Shown here one piece after another: positions 7,001-13,663 of a stretch of DNA of 23,738 nt (positions within the stretch are counted from its first letter, which is position 1; each line of letters begins with the position of its first letter). Source of the stretch: Mageeibacillus sp. UBA5770. GTDB lineage: Bacteria; Bacillota_A; Clostridia; Saccharofermentanales; Saccharofermentanaceae. A program made the position numbers and the translations under genes. A model generated the notes under the pieces. The model had not been told where the DNA came from. It did not search any database and saw only the letters and a program-made list of their open reading frames with translations. The stretch lies in assembly GCA_002418705.1 (NCBI GenBank), contig DIEQ01000088.1:9875-33612 (forward strand). Reading direction: 5' to 3'.

Positions 7001-8503
7001 GTGGAAGATCATCAATACGTTCTCGAAATGAAAAATATTGTTAAGCATTTTCCTGGAGTCAAGGCGCTTAAGGGTGTCAATTTTAATGTCGGACGCGGAG
7101 AAGTACATGCCCTCGTCGGCGAAAACGGAGCCGGAAAATCAACCTTGATGAAATGCCTGATTGGAATTCATGCTCCGACATCAGGCGAGATTTATTATAA
7201 AGGTGCATTGCAGACAGGTAAAAACACGGCTGAAATGCTGAAAACAGGAATATCCATGATTCACCAGGAGCTTAATCCTGTTACGACCAGATCAATCATG
7301 GAAAATATCTGGCTGGGCCGCGAACCGCTTAATCACATCGGTCTTGTAGATCACAAGAAGATGTATGATCTGACAAAAGAAGTCCTGAAGATCATCGAAA
7401 TAGATGAAGATCCCAAGACGGAAATGAGCAAGCTCACCGTTGCCAAAATGCAGATGATTGAAATTGCAAAAGCCGTCTCCTATAACGCTGACCTGATTAT
7501 TATGGACGAACCAACTTCGGCAATTACGGACCGCGAAGTCAACCAATTGTTCAAAGTCATACGTAAGCTTCGTTCGGAAGGCAGAAGTATCATATATATC
7601 TCTCATAAGCTCGATGAAATTTTTGAAATTACTGATAAAGTTACGATTATGAGAGACGGTGAGTATATTGGAACCGTCAACACAAAGGAACTGAAGGTCG
7701 AGACCATGATCAATATGATGGTTGGCCGTGATGTTGACGACTTGTTCCCTAAGATCCCGTGCAAAATCGGAGAAGTCGTGCTTGAAGTAAATCATCTTGC
7801 AAGCGGCAAGTTCTTTAAGGATGTGTCTTTTACAGCCAGAGCAGGAGAGATTCTCGGGGTTGCCGGTCTTGTCGGAGCAGGCCGGACAGAGATCATTGAA
7901 ACCATTTTCGGCATTCGAAGAAAAGATGCCGGGGAAGTCCTGATAAACGGAAAGAAAGTCAATATCAAAAGTTCGCAGGAAGCAATTAAACATGGTATGG
8001 CTCTCCTCACAGAGGATCGCCGTGAGACAGGTATTTTCCCTATGCTCTCTGTGTCATTTAATACAATGATTGCGAACATTGCGTCATATGTCAGCAAGGT
8101 TCATTTGCTGAACAAAAAAGCAATAAACGAAGACTGCAAGAACTATGCCAGGGCTATTCAGATCAAGACTCCGAGCCTATCACAGCGTGTTGAGAATTTG
8201 AGCGGAGGAAATCAGCAGAAGGTTCTTATCGCCAGATGGCTCCTGACAGATCCTCAGATTCTGTTCCTTGATGAACCGACCAGAGGAATTGATGTAGGTG
8301 CCAAATCAGAAATCCATAGAATCATCACCAAGCTCGCAGGCGAAGGAAAAACAATCATTATGATTTCTTCCGAAATGCCTGAAGTCATGGGTATGAGCGA
8401 TAGGATTATGGTTGTTCATGACGGTATGATTACCGGAATTCTGGAAAATGATAAGGACCTTACTCAGGAAAAATTAATGGCTTATGTAGCGAATGCAGTA
8501 TAA
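7001..8503 (+). CDS. Double-domain sugar ABC transporter ATPase (RbsA/MglA type)
   Basis: A 500-residue cytoplasmic ATPase with two fused nucleotide-binding domains, powering import with the permease that follows. Domain 1: Walker A GENGAGKST (40-48), a degenerate signature LTVAKMQMIEIAKA (145-158) and Walker B LIIMDE (165-170). Domain 2: degenerate Walker A GLVGAGRTE (289-297), intact signature LSGGNQQ (400-406) and Walker B LFLDEP (421-426). This intact/degenerate pattern is normal for RbsA-type proteins. The GTG at 7001 is preferred because GGGAG (6988-6992) lies 8 nt before it; in-frame TTG (6965) and ATG (6986) upstream have poorer sites. The gene follows the hairpin at 6874 and is 23 nt before the permease. 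Confidence 0.93.
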   Translation: MEDHQYVLEMKNIVKHFPGVKALKGVNFNVGRGEVHALVGENGAGKSTLMKCLIGIHAPTSGEIYYKGALQTGKNTAEMLKTGISMIHQELNPVTTRSIMENIWLGREPLNHIGLVDHKKMYDLTKEVLKIIEIDEDPKTEMSKLTVAKMQMIEIAKAVSYNADLIIMDEPTSAITDREVNQLFKVIRKLRSEGRSIIYISHKLDEIFEITDKVTIMRDGEYIGTVNTKELKVETMINMMVGRDVDDLFPKIPCKIGEVVLEVNHLASGKFFKDVSFTARAGEILGVAGLVGAGRTEIIETIFGIRRKDAGEVLINGKKVNIKSSQEAIKHGMALLTEDRRETGIFPMLSVSFNTMIANIASYVSKVHLLNKKAINEDCKNYARAIQIKTPSLSQRVENLSGGNQQKVLIARWLLTDPQILFLDEPTRGIDVGAKSEIHRIITKLAGEGKTIIMISSEMPEVMGMSDRIMVVHDGMITGILENDKDLTQEKLMAYVANAV

Positions 8504-8526
8504 GTGCGTAATACGGAGGTAAAAAG

Positions 8527-9537
8527 ATGAGCACATTTGAACAAAAGGTCAGGAATCTGAAAAATACCAATGTGAGTGATTTTATCAAGAAATACGGAAT
8601 TGTATTTGTTCTGCTGTTTATGATTCTTGGAATCAGTATTGCATCCCCGACATTTTTGACAAGCACGAACATTTTCAATGTTTTCACACAGACAGCCATT
8701 ACGGGTATCATGGCGCTTGGCATGACATTTGTTATCATATCCAAAGGTATTGACTTGTCTGTCGGTTCTGTGCTGGCTTTCGCAGGTGTTGTAGCTGCAA
8801 GTCTCGGACAGTCTATTGATGCGACATCAAAATACTTTCCCGGCCTCGCTCAGCTCCCAACCATTGTACCAATACTTGCAGCAATGCTGGTCGGAACTTT
8901 ATGTGGTGTTATAAGCGGATGGCTTATCGCCAAAACTCATATTCCGGCTTTCATCTCTACCCTTGGTATGATGACGATTGCAAGAGGCCTTACCCTTATT
9001 TATACACAAGGTAAACCGGTAAGTAATCTGCAGCCTGGAATTACAATGCTTGGCGGAAAAATATTTAATGTCATACCCGTTCCGGTGCTGATTTATGCTG
9101 CTGCCATTGTCATTTCATGGGTACTTCTTAACAACACACGCTTCGGCAAACATGTATATGCAATCGGCGCCAACAGCAAAGCTGCTGAAGTATCCGGAAT
9201 TGATGTCGGTAAGAATATAATTGCCATCTATGCTTACTGCGGCCTGTTTGCAGGTATTGCAGCTATCGTTTTCGCAGGACGTGTCGGAAGCGTTCACCCC
9301 GGTGCTGCTGTTGGGTATGAGCTGACAGCCATCGCTTCCACAACAATTGGAGGAACAAGCCATTCCGGCGGTATCGGTACGATATGGGGTGCCGTTGTCG
9401 GTGCACTCGTTCTGTCCGTTCTTGCCAACGGACTTACTCTCCTTGGTGTTAATGCTTACTGGCAGCAGGTCTTTGTCGGTCTGATCATCGTCGGCGCAGT
9501 TGTCATCGACATGAGAAAGAACACACAGAAGAAATAA
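8527..9537 (+). CDS. Sugar/inositol ABC transporter permease (RbsC type)
   Basis: A 336-residue membrane protein of the BPD_transp_2 family, which forms the channel of ribose/inositol-type importers. The first 25 residues are polar, followed by about eight to ten hydrophobic segments. Typical RbsC motifs are GITGIMALGMTFVIISKGIDLSVGS written here in part as ALGMTFVIISKGIDLSVGS, then TLGMMTIARGL, AIGANSKAAEVSGI and GGTSHSGGIGTIWGA. The start ATG has GGAGGT 7 nt upstream. It lies 23 nt after the ATPase gene and 13 nt before the second dehydrogenase gene, so the four genes read as one transcript. Which polyol or sugar it carries cannot be decided from sequence; its context favours inositol. Confidence 0.93.
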   Translation: MSTFEQKVRNLKNTNVSDFIKKYGIVFVLLFMILGISIASPTFLTSTNIFNVFTQTAITGIMALGMTFVIISKGIDLSVGSVLAFAGVVAASLGQSIDATSKYFPGLAQLPTIVPILAAMLVGTLCGVISGWLIAKTHIPAFISTLGMMTIARGLTLIYTQGKPVSNLQPGITMLGGKIFNVIPVPVLIYAAAIVISWVLLNNTRFGKHVYAIGANSKAAEVSGIDVGKNIIAIYAYCGLFAGIAAIVFAGRVGSVHPGAAVGYELTAIASTTIGGTSHSGGIGTIWGAVVGALVLSVLANGLTLLGVNAYWQQVFVGLIIVGAVVIDMRKNTQKK

Positions 9538-9550
9538 GAAAAGGTGAAAT

Positions 9551-10564
9551 ATGAATAAAATCAAAGTTGGTATAATCGGACTTGGCAGATTGGGTGAGCA
9601 GCATGCAATTAACCTTGCAAGCAAGATTCCAAATGCGGAACTGATTGCAGTCTGTGATATGGACGATGTCAAACGTGATGCTTTTGCCCGGAAATACAAT
9701 ATCTTGCATTCCTGCAAAACTTTTGAAGAAATGCTGGCTGTTGACGGTCTTGATGCAGTGTTCATTGTGTCGCCTTCGGGAATGCATACCGGTCAGATCT
9801 CTATGGCACTCGATGCCGGAAAGCATGTCTTTTCGGAAAAACCGCTCGGCGTCACGGTTGATGAATGTCTTGAAGCCCAGAAAGCCGTTGAAAGACACCC
9901 TGAACTTGTGTTCATGCTTGGATTCATGAGAAGATTTGACGACTCATATCAGTATGCACATGATAAGGTGATGAGCGGCGAGATCGGAGATCCGATACTT
10001 TTCCGTTCCTACAGCCAGGATCCCGAGAAAAATATTGCCGGTGCGATTGCATTTGCAGCTCACAGCGGCGGAGAATTTCTTGATATGGCCGTTCACGACA
10101 TTGACCTGGCACGCTGGTTTCTGCAGTCTGAACCTAAAACAGTCTATGCTGTCGGCGGCTGCTATGCTCATCCTGAGTTCGGCAAGTATAACGACGGAGA
10201 CAATGTTTCCTGCCTGATGCAGTTTGAGAACGGTGCCATGTGCTTCCTTTTCGCAGGACGGACGGCGCCTCACGGTTACAATGTTGAGACGGAAATTATC
10301 GGAACCAAAGGTATCTTGCGGATTGCAAATGTCCCGCAGAAGAATCTCGTCGAGATTCTCGACAACAGCGGCGTCAGAAAAGAATGCAGTCAGAACTTCC
10401 TCGAGCGCTTTGAAAAATCATATCTTTCCGAAGCGAATGAGTTTATCTCCTGTATCTTTGAGAACCGCAAGCCTGAAATTACTGTAAATGACGGCACGCA
10501 GGTATCGCGGATTGCTTATCGCTGCAAGGAAGCCTTTGAGACAGGAAAACTCCTGACCTTTTAA
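9551..10564 (+). CDS. Second inositol dehydrogenase-like protein, Gfo/Idh/MocA family
   Basis: A 337-residue NAD(P)-dependent oxidoreductase related to the IolG at 4471 but clearly distinct. The Rossmann motif is GIIGLGRLG (7-15). The catalytic set is complete: SEKP with K97, and GGEFLDMAVHDID with D178 and H182. It is the same length as the first IolG. The RBS is AAGGTG before the ATG. It is the last gene of the transporter operon. In inositol loci an extra paralogue often handles another isomer (scyllo- or chiro-inositol) or interconverts inososes, so this protein may widen the substrate range; that is inference. Another sugar or sugar-acid dehydrogenase role is possible. Confidence 0.88.
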   Translation: MNKIKVGIIGLGRLGEQHAINLASKIPNAELIAVCDMDDVKRDAFARKYNILHSCKTFEEMLAVDGLDAVFIVSPSGMHTGQISMALDAGKHVFSEKPLGVTVDECLEAQKAVERHPELVFMLGFMRRFDDSYQYAHDKVMSGEIGDPILFRSYSQDPEKNIAGAIAFAAHSGGEFLDMAVHDIDLARWFLQSEPKTVYAVGGCYAHPEFGKYNDGDNVSCLMQFENGAMCFLFAGRTAPHGYNVETEIIGTKGILRIANVPQKNLVEILDNSGVRKECSQNFLERFEKSYLSEANEFISCIFENRKPEITVNDGTQVSRIAYRCKEAFETGKLLTF

Positions 10565-10614
10565 GGCTTAGCCGGAGAACTCATACCAGCAACATTTTAT
10601 CGTGTTTCTTAAAA

Positions 10615-10668
10615 TCCCCATGCCGGGCTGATTGCAGTTTTGCCCCTGCGATTAAGACGGCATGGGGA
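10615..10668 (+). terminator. Hairpin after the transporter/dehydrogenase operon
   Basis: A perfect 11-bp stem, TCCCCATGCCG (10615-10625) with its complement at 10658-10668, and a 32-nt loop containing a small GCAG/CTGC inner stem. The following TAATTGTTATT is only moderately U-rich, so termination may be weak. It separates the inositol operon from larCEB. Confidence 0.6.
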
Positions 10669-10689
10669 TAATTGTTATTCACCGGCGAT

Positions 10690-10718
10690 TTCGTTTTGAT
10701 GTGCTTTTCCTGTATAAT
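10690..10718 (+). promoter_or_regulatory. Promoter of larCEB
   Basis: A consensus -10 box TATAAT (10713-10718) with only a weak -35 match (TTCGTT, 10690-10695) at 17-nt spacing. The ATG of larC is 64 nt beyond the -10 box. The weak -35 suggests help from an activator or a low basal rate. Confidence 0.55.
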
Positions 10719-10722
10719 AGTT

Positions 10723-10741
10723 TTATTCGTCCATCGAATAA
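10723..10741. promoter_or_regulatory. Inverted repeat just downstream of the larCEB -10 box (candidate operator)
   Basis: TTATTCG-tccat-CGAATAA, a perfect 7-bp dyad starting 5 nt after the -10 box, across the likely transcript start. A repressor binding here would block the promoter. The regulator is unknown; no regulator gene lies in the window. Confidence 0.4.
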
Positions 10742-10781
10742 TAACCGGAAATAATTCTTCCCGAATGAGAAGGTATCATAT

Positions 10782-12002
10782 ATGCGAATATTATATTACG
10801 ACTGCTATATCGGAATCAGCGGCGACATGAATCTTGGCGCTCTTATAGATGTCGGGGTCGATCCTGACTATTTAGTGAAGGAGATTTCAAAACTTCATCT
10901 GGATTCCGAATTTCGAATTGATATACGAAAAACGGAGAAGAAGGGCATATCCGGCACAAAAGCGGATGTTGTCCTGCTTCATCACGAAAATCACCACGAC
11001 CATCACCACGATGCCCATTCCCACGATCATCGAAACATTCAAGATATTGAAGCCATACTGCGCGCCAGTGAATTGCCGGATCGAATCATTGCATCGAGTC
11101 TGGCTATGTTTATGCGTATTGCCCGTGCAGAAGCAAAGGTACACAGCACAACCGTTGACAAAATTCATTTTCACGAAGTGGGAGCGATTGATTCAATCGT
11201 TGACATTGTCGGTGCAGCTATTGCTATTGACTATCTTCATGTCGATAAAATTATATCTTCTCCGGTCCAGGTCGGCGGCGGATTTGTCAAGTGCGAACAC
11301 GGACTGCTGCCGGTGCCGGCTCCCGCGACAGTTGAACTGCTTCGGGGAATTCCAATTGCATCCGGTCTGGCTCCGTTTGAGACGACTACGCCTACGGGCG
11401 CCGCCATTTTGGCCGAAAATGCCGATGAATTTACTGACAGGCTCAGATTTACCATTGAGAAGACCGGGTACGGATTTGGTACGAAGGACTTTGACATTCC
11501 CAACGCACTGCGAGTCTATCTTGGAACCGCTGACGGTGAGTCTCAGATAGAAGAACAATACCTGATTGAGACAAATATTGACGACATGAGTCCGGAAATC
11601 ATCAGTTATGTCGAGGAACGGCTGTTTGAATCCGGTGCCCTTGATGTTTTCACCACCCCGATTACAATGAAAAAAGGCCGGCCGGCCGTCATGCTTAGCG
11701 TTCTTGTCAGCCGCGAAAACGAAGCGGGCATTCTGATGATTATTTTCAGGGAGACTACCTCAATCGGTGTCCGCAAGACTTCGGTTGAGAAAATCATGCT
11801 CCCTAGGCAAAACGAGAAAATCCTGACAGAATTTGGCGAAGTGTCAATAAAGACCGCTTTTTTAAGCGGCGAGAAAATTAAATACAAAGCTGAATTTGAT
11901 GAATGCAAAAAAATCGCGCTGGAAAACAATGTGCCTATTGCTCATGTCTATCAAGCGGTAGATCAGGCGGTCTGGGGGAAAGAATCAAATGGAGATGCAT
12001 AA
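10782..12002 (+). CDS. larC: Nickel insertion protein LarC (NPN cofactor maturation)
   Basis: A 406-residue LarC (DUF111 family). It loads nickel into the thiocarboxylated pyridinium nucleotide to finish the nickel-pincer (NPN) cofactor used by lactate racemase LarA and related enzymes. The family start (RILYYDCYIGISGDMNLGAL) is present. Residues 67-83 contain ten histidines, with HHDHHHDAHSHDH as core, a likely nickel store or binding site. Later motifs are KIHFHEVGAIDSIVDI and PVPAPATVELL. In Lactobacillus plantarum LarC is made by a ribosomal frameshift joining larC1 and larC2; here the frame is continuous. The gene ends 14 nt inside larE, so the two are translationally coupled. Confidence 0.94.
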   Translation: MRILYYDCYIGISGDMNLGALIDVGVDPDYLVKEISKLHLDSEFRIDIRKTEKKGISGTKADVVLLHHENHHDHHHDAHSHDHRNIQDIEAILRASELPDRIIASSLAMFMRIARAEAKVHSTTVDKIHFHEVGAIDSIVDIVGAAIAIDYLHVDKIISSPVQVGGGFVKCEHGLLPVPAPATVELLRGIPIASGLAPFETTTPTGAAILAENADEFTDRLRFTIEKTGYGFGTKDFDIPNALRVYLGTADGESQIEEQYLIETNIDDMSPEIISYVEERLFESGALDVFTTPITMKKGRPAVMLSVLVSRENEAGILMIIFRETTSIGVRKTSVEKIMLPRQNEKILTEFGEVSIKTAFLSGEKIKYKAEFDECKKIALENNVPIAHVYQAVDQAVWGKESNGDA

Positions 12003-12792
12003 AAAATTAACGCTGCTCACAGAGCAGTTGCTTGCCATGGGCAGTGTCGCCGTGGCCTTTTCCGGCGGTGTCGACAGTACATTCCTTTTACGTATTGCAG
12101 CTGATGTGCTTAAAGATAAAGCGATTGCCGTTATTGGCCGATCCTCCGCATTTCCTGAGAGGGAATTCAAAGAGGCGGAGGCCTTCGTAAAAGCCCTGGG
12201 CGTAAAGTTTGAAGTTATTGATTCTGATGAAATGGCAATCAGAGAATTTGTTGATAATACCGTGGATCGCTGCTATCACTGCAAGAAGCAGCTTTTTACA
12301 AAAATCCTTGATACGGCCCGTCATAATGGCATTTTGCATGTCGCCGACGGATCTAATGTTGATGATATGGGCGACTATAGGCCGGGAATGAGGGCAATCA
12401 GGGAGCTTGGGGTTATCAGTCCGCTCCAGGATGCCGGCATGACCAAAGAGGAAATCCGCGCCCTTTCAAGAGAATTGAATCTTCCTACATGGAATAAACC
12501 GGCCTTTGCATGTCTTGCCTCGCGTATTCCTTACGGAGAACGCATTACGATCGAAAACCTCGAGAGAATCGGCAGGGCGGAACAATATCTTCTTGATCTG
12601 GGCTTTAAGGTAGTGAGGGTTCGGTGCCATGGTGATCTTGCAAGAATTGAGGTACATCCCGATGAGCGCGCCCGATTTGTTAAGGATGATCTGATGGACC
12701 GCGTGGATAAGGCTTTCAGGGAATTTGGATTTGCTTATGTCTCTTTGGATTTGAAGGGATATAGGACCGGCAGCATGAACGAGGTAATCTGA
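11989..12792 (+). CDS. larE: ATP-dependent sulfur transferase LarE (NPN cofactor)
   Basis: A 267-residue PP-loop protein that adenylates the pyridinium biscarboxylate made by LarB and turns its carboxylates into thiocarboxylates. The PP-loop is SGGVDST (25-31). Three cysteines stand out: C95 and C98 in CYHCKK, and C175 in FACLASR, the position of the sulfur-donating Cys176 in L. plantarum LarE. Some LarEs use three cysteines to hold a 4Fe-4S cluster that carries the sulfur catalytically, rather than sacrificing a protein cysteine; this protein may be of that kind. The ATG at 11989 overlaps the larC end, with GGGGGA about 9 nt upstream; a second ATG two codons later is possible. Confidence 0.94.
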   Translation: MEMHKKLTLLTEQLLAMGSVAVAFSGGVDSTFLLRIAADVLKDKAIAVIGRSSAFPEREFKEAEAFVKALGVKFEVIDSDEMAIREFVDNTVDRCYHCKKQLFTKILDTARHNGILHVADGSNVDDMGDYRPGMRAIRELGVISPLQDAGMTKEEIRALSRELNLPTWNKPAFACLASRIPYGERITIENLERIGRAEQYLLDLGFKVVRVRCHGDLARIEVHPDERARFVKDDLMDRVDKAFREFGFAYVSLDLKGYRTGSMNEVI

Positions 12793-12817
12793 CAGTGCTG
12801 TCAGACGAAGATGATCA

Positions 12818-12822
12818 GGGAG
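12818..12822 (+). promoter_or_regulatory. Ribosome-binding site deciding the GTG start of larB
   Basis: GGGAG followed by 6 nt and GTG (12829-12831). The in-frame ATG at 12811 has only a weak purine stretch upstream. Confidence 0.5.
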
Positions 12823-12828
12823 ATCGAT

Positions 12829-13575
12829 GTGAATAAAAAGGAATTGCACAGTTTGCTTGAATCCGTTAAAAATAATGAAATAGACATCGAGGATGCCGAG
12901 AAGCTCCTGGCTGACCTGCCGTTTAAGGATTTGGGATTTGCTAAAATTGATGATCACAGGGAAATCCGTGTCGGATATCCCGAGGTCATTTATTGTGAAC
13001 ATAAAACGCCTTCCCAGGTCCGCGATATCATTTCGCATATGCTGACCCGAGGAGGAAATATACTCGCAACACGAGCTGACGAAAATGTATTTCTCGAAGT
13101 AAAGTCAATTTGCCCGTCAGCACAATATAATACACTTGGAAGGACGATTACAATCAGGCAGAAGGACGAAGCATTGACGGACAGTTATATCGCTGTTGTT
13201 GCTGCGGGAACCTCTGACTTGCCGGTTGTGGAAGAAGCCGTCGAGACCGCCTCTATCCTCGGCAACAGGGTCATTAAGGTCGTTGATGTAGGTGTGGCAG
13301 GCATTCACAGGCTTTTCTCGAGTATGGAGACCATCAGGGGAGCCAAGGTTGTCATTGTGATTGCCGGGATGGAAGGGGCACTGGCCAGCGTGGTCGGCGG
13401 ACTTGTTGATAAGCCCGTTATTGCTGTTCCTACCAGCGTAGGTTATGGAGCCAACTTTGGAGGACTCTCAGCACTGCTCAGCATGCTGAACAGCTGCGCG
13501 AGCGGAGTCAGTGTTGTCAATATTGATAATGGATTTGGGGCAGCATATTGTGCTTCAATGATTAATAAGCTTTAA
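12829..13575 (+). CDS. larB: Pyridinium-3,5-biscarboxylate mononucleotide synthase LarB (NPN cofactor)
   Basis: LarB carries out the first step of NPN cofactor synthesis, carboxylating and hydrolysing nicotinic acid adenine dinucleotide. The protein has a helical N-terminus, then LPFKDLGFAKIDDHR, typical of LarB, and a C-terminal PurE-like domain with AAGTSDLPVVEEA, VIAGMEGALASVVGG and PTSVGYGANFGG. The cysteine in MLNSCASGV (residue 223 from the GTG, 229 from the ATG) is in the place of the catalytic Cys221 of L. plantarum LarB. GTG at 12829 is chosen for its GGGAG site; ATG at 12811 would add six residues. The gene lies 36 nt after larE and ends the operon. There is no larA. Confidence 0.93.
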   Translation: MNKKELHSLLESVKNNEIDIEDAEKLLADLPFKDLGFAKIDDHREIRVGYPEVIYCEHKTPSQVRDIISHMLTRGGNILATRADENVFLEVKSICPSAQYNTLGRTITIRQKDEALTDSYIAVVAAGTSDLPVVEEAVETASILGNRVIKVVDVGVAGIHRLFSSMETIRGAKVVIVIAGMEGALASVVGGLVDKPVIAVPTSVGYGANFGGLSALLSMLNSCASGVSVVNIDNGFGAAYCASMINKL

Positions 13576-13598
13576 ATCGGACGATTACACAAATGCAG

Positions 13599-13637
13599 AA
13601 AGGATCCCGGTGCACTCTTCTACCGGGATCCTTTTTT
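13599..13637. terminator. Bidirectional terminator between larB and leuS
   Basis: A 13-bp perfect stem, AAAGGATCCCGGT (13599-13611) with its complement (13622-13634), 10-nt loop. It is followed by TTTTTT (13632-13637) on the plus strand. On the minus strand the stem is followed by TTTCTGCATTT, so it can also stop leuS transcription. Confidence 0.88.
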
Positions 13638-13663
13638 AGAATATTTTCAGATAAAATCTGCAC

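Noticed and set aside
10887..11174. Possible frameshift or split in larC as in L. plantarum
   Set aside because: The plus-strand frame is continuous through the whole protein; the other frames here are shadows.
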